Of a DNA stretch of 64,000 nucleotides, positions 44,272 to 64,000 are shown one piece after another. The notes beneath the pieces were generated by a model, which was not told where the DNA came from, did not search any database, and was given only the letters and a program-made list of their open reading frames with translations. Source of the DNA: Sipunculus nudus. Its lineage: Eukaryota > Annelida > Sipuncula > Golfingiida > Sipunculidae. The stretch spans positions 40,935,695 through 40,999,694 of the forward strand of contig CM049316.1 in NCBI GenBank assembly GCA_026874595.1. The letters are read 5' to 3'. The position numbers and the translations under genes were made by a program. Every line of letters begins with the position of its first letter. Positions within the stretch are counted from its first letter, which is position 1.

Positions 44272-45288
44272 AGGCAGATCAGTTACTGCTAGGTGCGCTG
44301 TGTTCAGCCCCTGCCGGTTCACAGGGATTTCCTGTGACCCCCAGGCTGACGCAAGCCTCACAAGGCTCCTAGTTATAGGCATAAGAATGGACTCCTCAAT
44401 TACTTTTTTTTAGTGACTGACAAAATGTGGAAACCTGAAACCTGTTGTGTCGCAGTTGGCCGCTACTGTCATTCAGGAGGAAAGATAACCCATAAGAATG
44501 TACTCCTCAAATCTGGTTATTAAATGATTGATGCATTGTGGAGCAACAGATTTAAAAATTAAAAAAAAAACTGTTGTGTTGACAACTAGAGGAAAGAGCT
44601 CTAGACTGGGCATCTCTGCTTCAGTAAAATATTTTCTGAATAAAGCTGTCTATTATCTATGGATTTCACAGCCTTCACTGCAGTGACACTATACTGTAAA
44701 TAGTCTGTAGTAACAGAGCAGTTGCACTTCACCTTCAGACACTGGCAGTATTCACAGTACAGTCTACACTGTAAAGTTGAATGTTTTTGGCAGTTCACAG
44801 TTGAATGATGATTTGTAATCAGCAGTGTAATAGTAATGTTATACTCTACCTCTGGTATAACTTCAGGTAATGCCTTATATTTCGTGAGTTCTGCAGGATA
44901 CCCATTTCAAATTTTTTATGCCTGATCTTGCTGTTCCACTTTCCCACTGCAGATTTATTTACATCAGACCGGGCTGCACATGGGCTGTGTCCTTGACCTC
45001 TTTGACCCCTTGTTCTTACCGCAAACTATTCAAGGTTGGCCTAAAACACGGAACCCTCTTGTCGGACGTCGGATATTCGATTGGCCTGGACTGGCAAACG
45101 GTTTACGGAATCCAGTTAATTGGGTCTGTGCAGACTTTTGGCCACATGTGTATTGCTGCTCATAAGTTCTGCCATCATATTCAGTGAACTTCCATTATTT
45201 GAAATGAAGGCATCCATGCATACGTGGCAGATTTTATAAAACATGTTTATTGTAAAACAAGCTTATTGATTACTTGTGGCTTCAATTA
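44272..45288. other. Intergenic between transposons
   Basis: No confident gene. 44940-45170 is less AT-rich and has a donor-like site on the minus strand (see rejected items). Confidence 0.4.
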
Positions 45289-46805
45289 GGGTCTGTCTAA
45301 AACGCGGAGAATCCGCGGAGAGATGGAGAATTCGCGGAGAATTTGCGGAGAATTTGCGGAGAATTTACAGTGAATTCGTGGAGAATTTGCGGAGAGTTCT
45401 ATATGCAATGGTACTTTTAAATACACATTCAGATCACTTAAAATCTCCAATTATATTACTATTAACATATTTGTTCACTGTTGAATGACCGAAATAATTA
45501 AAAATCTGTACATTCACGTAAACGAGACTGTGGACTATTTTGGATTGCAAATGCAGTCGAGTTCTATATGCAATGATACTTTTAAATACACATTCAGATC
45601 ACTTAAAATCTCCAATTATATTACTATTAACATATTTGTTCACTGTTGAATGACCGAAATAATTGAAAATCTGTACATTCACGTAAACGAGACTGTGGAC
45701 TATTTTGGATTGCAAATGCAGTTGATTTTTGTTTCAATCCAGATCTTCGAAATTATAAACAAATTTAACATTTTAAAAACAGGGATAATGCAAAAACACT
45801 TACTTTCTTATTTCAGTTCAGACATTTTTCTACCATATCCTCAAACAAAACTTTCTCCTAGAATACCAAATCCTAAATATAATGCAACGTACTGTAACCA
45901 TTGGATATGAATGTGAATGTGGGTAAGGAGATGTATTCGAAGATATGAGCGGGTGTGATAAAACATTAAAAAAAAGTAACAAGTGGTTTCATTTAAAATG
46001 TGCATTTGTCTTTAAAATAACTAAAACAATTAATGAAATGGTTTTATGAAGATTGTACAAATTAGTTCTTGTACTATTGCTGTATGTACGTGTAGATTGT
46101 GCTATTTTTTCCCATTATTTTTATTATTAGTGGACTCTGTATTGTTATGGTCAGAAAGAAGTGTGGCGTATTTTGTACAGACTAAGAAAAATGTAATTTA
46201 ACTGTGATCACAATAAATATTTACTATTTTTTTTTCTTTTATCCTACTGTCAAGTTGATTCATTGGCTTAAAGGTATAGAATCTTTAATTGTTTGTGTGT
46301 AAAGTCGAATGTTTGTTTCAATTTTTATTTGTGCATGTAAATTTCGTCTATACACTATTAATAGTGCTAGTGTTTTCTATCTATAGCAATAAATGTATGA
46401 TTTATTTATTATATTATATATTTCGTTCACACCTGTAAATTTGATACACCTGCATGGTTTTGTTATGGTTTTCACAATAAACTTTTGAAACGTTATTTAA
46501 GAGTGTTGCGGTTTCGTCTTAAGATCTGTCAGTGTTAGCTGGCGACTCAGACTAGTATTACATTTTGAGTTACACATTCACTCGGCGTTGAGTCTACATT
46601 GTTAAGCATAAAATGCTTGATTATGTACAGATTATTAATTATTTCGGTCATTTAATAGTGCGTAAATATGTTAAGAGTATCATAATAGGAGATTTTAAGT
46701 GATTTTAAAGTGTATTTAAATATATCTTTGCATAAAAAAACTCTCCGCAAATTCTCCACGAATTCTCCATCTCTCCGTGAATTCTCCGCGTTTTAGACAC
46801 ACCCC
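45289..46805. mobile_element. 1517-bp long-TIR DNA element with 8-bp target duplication
   Basis: Left end gggtctgtctaaaacgcgga (45289 on) is the inverse of the right end (tccgcgttttagacac then acccc, to 46805). The inverted similarity reaches in about 200 bp, including tgaatgaccgaaataatt and its complement near 46642-46660. Identical flanks ttcaatta (45281-45288 and 46806-46813). The left arm holds repeated cggagaatt words and a 165-bp tandem duplication. No transposase is encoded. G-rich ends and an 8-bp duplication fit Merlin or MULE better than hAT; superfamily unresolved. Confidence 0.88.
45396..45725. repeat. 165-bp tandem duplication inside the long-TIR element
   Basis: gttctatatgcaatggtact (45396) recurs as gttctatatgcaatgatact (45561). 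The two copies are almost identical over 165 bp, so the duplication is much younger than the element's decayed inverted repeats. Confidence 0.92.
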
Positions 46806-46813
46806 TTCAATTA

Positions 46814-47325
46814 TATCATCAACTGTAAAAAATATAATTTCTTATTATTAAAAATTCTAATCGAATTTTATACATAGAAATATATGCATGAATTATTTTT
46901 AATATTTCAAAATAATAGTTTTCTTATAATCGACTTCCTTCGAAATTTTATACACAGAAGTATATTCGGGAAATTATGTTTAAATTGTTCAAAATTAAAT
47001 TTTTTTATATATTAATATAAACATGATTAGGCCTAATTGATGTTGCTGAATTAAAACATAAAACATGAATATGTAGATGTAATGTGCATGCATACATTAT
47101 AACCTGAGATTAGGCTTGTTTTTCCTCCAACAGACACCTGGAGGATGGTTGAATATTATCAGATATGTTTTCTGATCCCACGTGATGAGTTTTATTTTCA
47201 TATTCAGTGATCCTTTTTTTTATTAATTGACTGTTAAATCAGGGTTGACAGTATTTCATATAAGCTCTCACGGTTCGTTAAATCTTCCCAAGGCATACAT
47301 TTCAGATAGCCTTTGATAACCAGAT
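46814..47325. other. Intergenic, nothing recognised
   Basis: AT-rich sequence between the long-TIR element and the LINE fragment. Confidence 0.5.
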
Positions 47326-47329
47326 CCAA

Positions 47330-48720
47330 CTCCCAGTTTACTCGCGGGCGGAGCAGTTTACAACTGACAGGAGGACCAGTTGCACCAGATAGATGGGGCT
47401 CGTTAACCTTGGAATGTAATTAATATAGGTGAAGGGAATAAACCTTGAGGAAAATCGAGAGCAGGAGTCCCTTATAGCCAACTCGATCCGTGCTAAAAGC
47501 AACACTGTTTTGGAAACTCCTGTGGAGGCGCTAAAACCACATGTATCGGCGCTTGCCTTCCCATTGGAAAAATCGGGAAATGAATACGGAGAAGTGGAGC
47601 TGAGCTGTTGCAAAGGTAATTACCAGCTGGTCCTCCAAAACAAACTACCCAGGCCTTGTGCTCTGGATCTGGCACTCCAGCTTCGCTTTTTTTTCAGGAT
47701 ACCGGTTATAGTTTTCTGGTCGATTGGCGGAGAGCTAGATGCCATGCTGCATGCATTGCATGCAAGGCTGCTTGTAATTACGTCGTTGAGGGAGGTCAAC
47801 ACATCTCTTACCGCTCGCCTCAAGCTGCCGTGGGTACTCTCTAGACAGTAAGCTGCTGCCTTGCAACGGTCCATGAGGTGCCTGTGGTGTAGGGTAAAAA
47901 CTGACAGGCGATTCGACACACAAGCGTACTAGACAAGACGCAGAAGAAAGCAACCCCCTGAAATTTGACATTTGGAATGTTAGGACTATGAATCCAGACC
48001 TAACGGACATCCTACAAGAATTCAACGATTCTCACAAGACAGCAGTCATTGGCATTGAATTAAACAGTTTGCTAACCAAATTCGTCGCCCTTCAAGAGAC
48101 AAAGCTTCTAAAATCTGGATATGTGAGGGAGAAAAAGTTTCTTTTTTTTCTGGCAGAGAAAATCACCAGATGGGATCAAGAAAAACGGAGTTTTATTAGC
48201 GGTTAGAAGCAGCCGGCCACATGGCATTCATTATCTTTAAAAAAACACAGAAAAGCCAACCCTATATCAACAGCTACGCAATTCTGTAGGGCACACCAGC
48301 CGAGGACTCAACACAGCATACGCACCATTGCAGCACCAACACTGTTCTCCATGTCGGACACAAAGGACAAGCTTTAAGATGATTTAAACACTTCCATCAG
48401 GGAATCCAGGAAAAAGAACAACTTGTCGTTCTCACTAACTTCAATGCCAGAGTATTAACTAATCAGAGTTCATTGTCTATTTGCTTTGGCCAATCTGTTA
48501 CTGGAATTACTTAAACTTCTGCGCCTCTGCTGATGGAGAGACAAGAAGTGCCACGGTACATGAGAGACGGTCTGCTGTGAACGATTATGTAATAGGAGCA
48601 TTGCAATAATTACCGCGGTATCTGACTCCACTGTATGGTCGTGATGAAGATGCTCCAAGCACTCACAGAAAGGGTCAATTCAGAATCACTGTGATCTATG
48701 ATCAAAATAATCTACCGTTG
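47330..48720 (+). mobile_element. LINE (non-LTR retrotransposon) 5' part, decayed
   Basis: Plus-strand fragment. 47960-48200 encodes the start of the AP-endonuclease domain: FDIWNVRTMNPDLTDILQEF, then LQETKLLKSGYVREKK. 48350-48450 after frameshifts gives DDLNTSIRES-like residues and QLVVLTNFNARV, matching the LGDFNARVG motif of such ORF2 proteins (often labelled craniofacial development protein 2-like). Several stops and frame changes mean it is dead. The 5' part 47330-47950 looks like the untranslated leader. Confidence 0.8.
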
Positions 48721-48749
48721 TCATCTTTTCAATCATATTTATCATCATA

Positions 48750-48972
48750 ATCTATCATATTTTGGAGGTCATTTGGATAACCATAATATATATTTTTTAT
48801 TTCGGAGGGCCTTTATATCGATGTTACACAGGGTGATTTCTTTCTTCCCCCAGGTAGAGGCTGCCTAACTCGTAGGATTTAACAACTGACCAGGTAAACC
48901 AGTGCTACTGAAGTGTGACATGTTGTGAATGAACGCATACAAGATGGATTAATGTGTACTGGCAGGGGTATC
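48750..48972 (+). repeat. Dispersed repeat family D, copy 1
   Basis: tctatcatattttggaggtc and gttacacagggtgatttctt match the copy at 50759-51003 in the same order. It sits between two copies of the same LINE segment. Confidence 0.85.
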
Positions 48973-49440
48973 CAGCTCTGCAATTCTGTAGAACACACCA
49001 GCCGAGACCTCAACACAGCATTCGCACCATTCCGGCACCAACACTGTTCTCCATGGCGGACACAAAGGACAAGCTTTAAGATGATTTAAACACTTCCATC
49101 AGGGAATCCAGGAAAAAGAACAACTTTTCGTTCTCAATAACTTCAATGCCAGAGTATTAACTAATCAGAGTTTATGGTCTATTTGCTTTGGTCATTCTGT
49201 TACGGGAATTATTTAAACTTAAACGCCGATGCTGATGAAGAGAAGACCAAGTGCCACAGGGCATGAGAGACGTCCTACTGTGTAAGATAATGTGACAGGA
49301 GCCATTGCAATAATTACCGCGCTATCTGACTCCACTGTATGGTCGTCATGAAGATGCTCCAAGCACTCACAGAGAGGGTATCTTCAGAATCACTGTGGTC
49401 TATGAGCAAATAGATCAACCGCAATCATATTCTCCATCAA
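48973..49440 (+). mobile_element. Second copy of the LINE endonuclease segment
   Basis: tctgcaattctgtagaacac through atgaagatgctccaagcact repeats 48278-48660 with scattered differences, again with the ttcaatgccagagt (NFNARV-like) stretch. A diverged duplicate fragment, not intact. Confidence 0.85.
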
Positions 49441-49484
49441 GCAGCTGGAAGAAAATATGCAGGAAACTTTCTTTATAGTTTTAT

Positions 49485-49700
49485 TTATCTAACGAAGAGC
49501 TTCGACCTTGTAAGCAGGCATGGCTCCTTCAAGATCGCCTAAAAGATCGAATGTCTCGATTCTATGAAGATATGAAGGGTAACAATATCTTAGATATCTC
49601 AACATCAGATGCACTTGCCCTCTTTAGGATATTTTTTCGTGCCACTGCAGCACGCCTCCGAAAGCTAAACAATTCCAGACTGAAGACAAAACCCAAAAGT
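49485..49700 (+). pseudogene. Possible LINE reverse-transcriptase remnant
   Basis: Encodes DRLKDRMSRFYEDMKGNNIL then DISTSDALALFRIFF and RATAARLRKLNNS. FYEDMKG...STSD resembles the FHEDMKGTV...STSDPF stretch of the same LINE's reverse transcriptase. Short and degraded, so the call is tentative. Confidence 0.5.
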
Positions 49701-50758
49701 TGACCAAAAACTTCTGCGGGATAATCTCTTCTCAGTGATTGCTGCTCATCCAGAGCCTTTGGTCTCATCACCTGCGTCACAAAAAAAAACGCAGGTGATG
49801 TCACAAAATGTTGCCCCCACCTAACATCAATATATATATATATATTTGGGTCCCTTGGGCCACAACGGCCTTTTTAAGGGTTTCAATCCGATTTTTACGG
49901 CCTGGACCTTGGTTTTTCTTATTAATCTTACTGGGTTGGATACTTCTCTTTCCAAAATCCTGCATCCTAGATGCTTGCTGGTTGAAAAAATGGACACAAC
50001 TGAAAATTTATAGAGCTGGTTGTGTGTGTTAATATTCAACAAGTTTCTAAAAATACTACAACTTTTATTGAATTATCTACGCATTAGCTAACGCATTCTG
50101 AAAATGTATATTTGAGACAGTAAATTACTTAAATTTGTAAAATAAAACTTTGAATTGAAGTGCATAATCATGAATGTGTAAACACAAACAATAATATCAT
50201 TAAAACTTTAATATAAATGGTTGGATTGGCAATATGGGTATTCGTTCAAGTAGAATATCAGATATATATATTGAGGAACTATATATCAGATTGCACCACA
50301 GGCACTTTGCATAGACGTTCAACGTGTTAAATAACTGAATTTCTTGTCAATAATTACAATGCGAAGTCCTTTCACCTGAGTCTTAAGCAGTGTTACCATG
50401 CATGTGCCAAAACACTGCAATGAGCTGACAATATCAAAGTAATGATGAGAGGTCTTCTTTTTTTTTCTTTCTGAATTTGCTACTGATTTTGCTCCACCAT
50501 TAAACACAGAGATTAAGAAAGATGCAGTGAATTAGAAGATTCAAACAGTAATAACCGTGTGTGTATATAAAATGTTTTGTCCATTCATATGTGCTTGTTG
50601 AGTGTACAAAGCTGCCCATTTTTCATATCTCCAACAGAAAGATATTTTGTGTTTCCATTCGTTTATAGATTTGTCTGTAAACAATTGTACACATAAATAT
50701 TTTAGGAACAGATTTTGATGAAAATTTGTGGAGGGTTAGGGTAACACCCATGGAACAA
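49701..50758. other. Intergenic
   Basis: An inverted 12-base word (cacctgcgtcac / aacgcaggtgat) at 49779-49800 and a short AT microsatellite at 49828-49845. At 50700-50757 starts the family D repeat (aggaacagattttgatgaaa). No gene seen. Confidence 0.45.
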
Positions 50759-51003
50759 TCTATCATATTTTGGAGGTTATTTCGATAACCATAATATATT
50801 TTTTCAATTCAAAGGATTATACACCCATGTGACACAGGGTGATTCCTTTAGTTGTTCTCCCAGGTAGAGCCTGCCTTACTTATAGGAATCAGAGGCAGCA
50901 TTTTACAGCAACTGACCAGATACACCAGTGTTTCGGAAGTGTGACATGATGTGCATGAAACGAATAAAACATGGATTAGGGTATCCTGGTAGGGGCATCC
51001 AGG
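50759..51003 (+). repeat. Dispersed repeat family D, copy 2
   Basis: tatcatattttggaggttat, gtgacacagggtgattcctt and ggtatcctggtaggggcatc match 48750-48972. Confidence 0.85.
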
Positions 51004-53733
51004 TAATCGTAATTAAGACTACACTCCTATAAATTAAAACAGCTTTGTTGACAGCTTGATGTAATATACAATACAGCTGATGTTAGCCTGCCTGGTCTTT
51101 ATTATTTATGTTTACTTCTAAAATGCTTAATATAAACGTGATTCCATGTACCGAAAGACGTAACTCATTAACAGCTCTAATCACAAAACCAGTCAGCCAG
51201 AGAGCCGTACTTTAGTTATATAATTTGCCGCGAGGTGGCAGTAACTGTTATGAGCGCTGCGGCGTGGCAAAGTAAGTTTGATGGTTCTGTTAGTGGGAGG
51301 AATTATGTTTAAACCATTGCATCGACTGGGCCAGTCTAAGCTGATGTATGCCCATCCATATCATGCAGTTAAAGAACAAAGCCACCTCTCTTTATACTGC
51401 TATCACTACACAATTATATGTGGACAACATGATACATTCATATGTTAATCTAACCAAGAGGAATGAAGCATTTATACTATTATGTGGTTTTAACAAGAAT
51501 AACAAAGGTTACAAGCCGCTTTTTAAAGATAAGAATTAATAATATTATTAATGGTCCTGAGGAGGACCGAGACACACTCTTCTCAAAATGGAACCGCAAA
51601 CAGAGCATAAAGGCCGGCTAAAGGTAAATGACCGAAAAAAAACCAGCTTTCTTTTCATATAAAGAGTGAAGAAAAGAGTTAAATTAGTGGCAATTCACTA
51701 TTTTTTACTATAGACTGAAGATGTGCTTCGCAAACTACTCATGTGTGTATATATATATTGCTTAAAGTCATAAAGATACATGGTTTATATCCCCCTGCAT
51801 GAACATAGGGTATTTTTTATAGGTTGTGTCACATGCCAGCCATTGCACACACAAACATTGCAGGTTTCCCATTCTTGCTCTAACTGTACTTTTATAGCAA
51901 GAGAGAAATAGTTGATATTGGAAACTTTTCACTTAAAAAAGAGGGGGAAATGAGTGCTGCTAAAATAGGGTGAAAAAAGAGTAATTAGTGTCATTTCAGT
52001 AAATTATAAAAAGGAGTGACATAACCTGTATCACAGATCTGTAACTTTACAACGGAGATTCTGAGATTCTATCAAGATATTTTATGGCATATTAAGTGAA
52101 ACTGAATCATGTAGCCTTTTTGTTGGCTTCATAAAGATAAAACAGTACTGTTTTCACAGAATCTTTAAATATTTTGATATTCTACCAGTAACTGATATTA
52201 ACTGTTCCCCTGATAACATTATCAATATCTGATCACAAAACTTGGCTGATTTATCTATATTAACATTTCTCCAGATAGTCAGCCCCATTGATTCTTGTAC
52301 AATGATAAAAATATCCTGATGCAGCAACAATACAAGTAAGTTATATACTCAGAACATAGACCAACTTTATTATGAACATATTAATACTAACTAATGTGTA
52401 TAAAAATACTTCATGAACCAAAACATGAATTTTCAAGTTTGTGCATTAAATATTCCTAAAATACATATAGCAATCACATTTGCACTCAAATTCTAACTCA
52501 GACTAATTCATATCATCTCTATTTTGTAAGTCATCTCAAGCACCTATATGTGACATGAAAATTCCCTTTCTCAGAGAGATTATAAAACTATTTAAAAGCT
52601 TTCCTAATGAAGGAATACATGCTTGGGCTCAAAACAACATTTTGCATACTAATACAACAGTGTAAAACTTTGGCACAATTCTTTTAAGCAAAATATGGTT
52701 GATAAATTTTTTAAGACAAAAATGTTCTGACCAGCCTGACTTAAGTAAAGCTTCCAGAAACCAAGAATAAAATCATTCTAGCTAAATATATCAAACATAC
52801 CTGACTAAGACAACCTTAGTAATAAACCATTCACCAGCATCAATATATAACAGTTACCAAAAAGATAGTTAATTAATTATAATAAGGATGTATCAATACA
52901 CGTTCATCATATTCATGTCTGTGACTAATATGGCATTGTAGCAATCTTTACATTTTACTGATAGTTCTAGCATCCTGTTATAGTATTTCCAGGGTGAGTG
53001 TTTTTCTGGAAAAGGAAACTTACTTATAACAGCAAACTGATTGCTATTAAAAGATTATAATTAGAAATGTGAATTGAGACATTTTTATTTAACTGTCAAC
53101 AACAACAGACCATGCTGTCTCATCACTACAGGCAACCCCTAAATTATCTCCCAACAGTAAATTCTGTGAAATATGAAATACAGTATGTTTCAGTATACTG
53201 GTTCTTTGAATACTTTACTTCTTACTGCGTATTTCTGTTTAGGCAAAAAAGGTAGGGTTCTCAGGCACCACGTGCCTCAATTCTACCCACCTGCATTAAA
53301 AATTTTGATTTTGATTTTCAATAGAATGTTGCATCTTTTGAGCTTCAGCCACTCGGACATTTCTCTCATGAAGTTGAAATAATACAATTTTGATAGATTA
53401 CAATTCTGTTATCATCATGCTTTTCCTAATCATATGACATTTTCATCGAAACATAGAAAAAAGATTTAAAAAATCGCCCTAAATCACTGATTTCTAAAAA
53501 AAAGGGTGAGAACCAAAACTTTTTTTTTGCCTTACCGCTATATATTTTGCTCTTCAGAGACTCCTTCCACCAAAGTACAATAAGCATAATTTAATATTCC
53601 ACTGGTTACTGCAATATATGTTGTACAAAACTTATGTAAATTTAACATATCATCTCAGGATTTTTGCATAGGAGATTCTTTTACAGTTACCTATAGACAC
53701 CCTAAATTCTGCCTGCTTATTCTTATGATGATG
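51004..53733. other. Intergenic, about 2.7 kb
   Basis: AT-rich with no recognisable gene; MDP1 3' UTR lies at its right edge (possible ATTAAA signal at 53590-53595, minus strand). Small open frames show no similarity I recognise. Confidence 0.5.
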
Positions 53734-63156
<9,423 letters not shown>

Positions 63157-63165
63157 ACAGAGACG

Positions 63166-63685
63166 TAGACTGGTACCCCCGCTCTATAATGGCACCGCTG
63201 CTCTAGGCCAATCATAGAGGCGGGCGTACAACGCCATCTTCAGGACTCCCGGCAGATTGGTTCCAACTCCAGTTAATTTATATATGATAAAAATAAGCAT
63301 TTCGTTTGCTCAGAGAAGTTGTCAAAAGTTGGCTGTACATTTCGTGTGACATTTATCATTGGATTAATAGATATTGGTAATAAACCATTGCCACGTACAG
63401 TGGAATATCAAATATTCAGTATATCGTATCATCTATACATCAATCAGTCAATTTTTGTGCAACAACTCATTTTTCAATATTTGGAAACTATAAATAACTA
63501 AAGAAAGTAATTTTATCAGAAATCTTCACGGATAACCAGCCATGACAATCGGTATGAGCGTGCAGACTGGAGTTGGAACCAGTCTACAGGTAAGTCAGGC
63601 GTTGCAACTGGGAGTACTTAAGATGGCGTTGTAGGCCTGTCTCTATGCTTGGCTGAGGGCCACAATAGAGCAGGGTACCAGTCTA
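63166..63685. mobile_element. MULE-like MITE with 9-bp target duplication
   Basis: 520 bp. Ends tagactggtaccc (63166-63178) and gggtaccagtcta (63673-63685) are perfect inverted repeats, and the inverted similarity continues for about 115 bp to ctggagttggaacc. Flanks are identical: acagagacg at 63157-63165 and 63686-63694. A 9-bp duplication and long inverted ends suit Mutator-like elements. Each arm holds aagatggcgttgta (YY1-like). Confidence 0.88.
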
Positions 63686-63694
63686 ACAGAGACG

Positions 63695-64000
63695 CCGATC
63701 AGAAACTCATAGTTTAGAACACGCTCAACGCGAGCAATTTCATATATTAATCTTTAAGACAAGAAAGATTGTCCGCTGAGCGTATTTATATTTTATTTTC
63801 AGTGAGGGGCACGATATTTAAACTGATATTCCGTGACGATCTATATTATTGACCTATGAGATGACACATCGTATTTTCATTGGGTTTCTGTGCGTATTAT
63901 AATTTAACGCACCATGTTATATCCAGGGGTGCCGCACATCAGACGTAACAGCCATTGATCTTATGACTTGCCCGTTAGCAAATCATTCCCATCGGCTCAA
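63695..64000. other. Right edge, nothing recognised
   Basis: Mixed-composition sequence with no recognisable gene or repeat. Confidence 0.45.

Noticed and set aside
45018-45110. Candidate PITRM1 exon 1 on the minus strand (…PTLNSLR before a GTAAGA donor at about 45013-45018)
   Set aside because: Its phase fits exon 2 and SLR|FSTS would look like a mitochondrial cleavage site, but there is no in-frame ATG after the upstream stop and no convincing acceptor.
51250-51271. Plus-strand ATG with MSAAAWQ before GTAAGT
   Set aside because: Looks like a tiny first exon, but no plausible downstream plus-strand exon was found.
63542-63589. Plus-strand ATG (MTIGMSVQTG…) ending in CAG before GTAAGT
   Set aside because: Falls partly in the inverted arm of the MULE-like MITE; likely chance.

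Overview
This window is eukaryotic (metazoan) nuclear DNA, AT-rich, with short exons in long repeat-filled introns. Nothing in it looks bacterial or viral. The repeat types suggest a marine lophotrochozoan, probably a mollusc: 180-bp tandem units ending in runs of GGACGGA, 'gacctttgacctcatgaccc' type tandem repeats, and many short inverted-repeat transposons. That lineage call is inference; no species can be named from sequence alone.

Two real genes were reconstructed by hand from splice sites and protein similarity, both on the minus strand. The larger is presequence protease (PITRM1/PreP, a mitochondrial M16C zinc metalloprotease). It has 28 coding exons from 41546 down to a stop at 5267-5269. 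Every exon length and phase fits, giving 999 codons plus stop, against about 1037 residues in human from memory. Only the first exon (start codon and targeting peptide) was not found. It includes an 18-nt and a 27-nt microexon. The second is magnesium-dependent phosphatase 1 (MDP1, a small HAD phosphatase). It has five coding exons from 62007 to a stop at 53734-53736, again lacking only the short first exon.

Layout: 1-5266 lies downstream of PITRM1 and holds a 180-bp tandem array and an hAT-like MITE. 5267-41546 is PITRM1, whose introns carry minisatellites, a Tigger/pogo transposase relic nested in an older repeat, a TIR element with an 8-bp target duplication, and several tandem-repeat families. 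41547-53733 lies between the genes and is mostly mobile DNA: an 858-bp hAT-like element, a 1.5-kb long-TIR element, and degraded LINE endonuclease and reverse-transcriptase pieces. 53734-62007 is MDP1, with a 33-bp minisatellite and a GC-rich island in its introns. 62008-64000 holds microsatellites and a MULE-like MITE with 9-bp target duplications.

The most unusual signal is in the last two PITRM1 introns. Each is filled next to its 5' splice site by a minisatellite whose unit is a copy of that exon/intron junction: a 20-bp GTAAGT-bearing unit at 5480-5917, and a 38-bp unit over about 3.2 kb at 7080-10285. The second array was further duplicated in an 848-bp block that carried along the last 35 nt of the exon and a working-looking donor. 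The introns thus contain many decoy splice sites, and the long open frames there are by-products of repeat structure, not genes.
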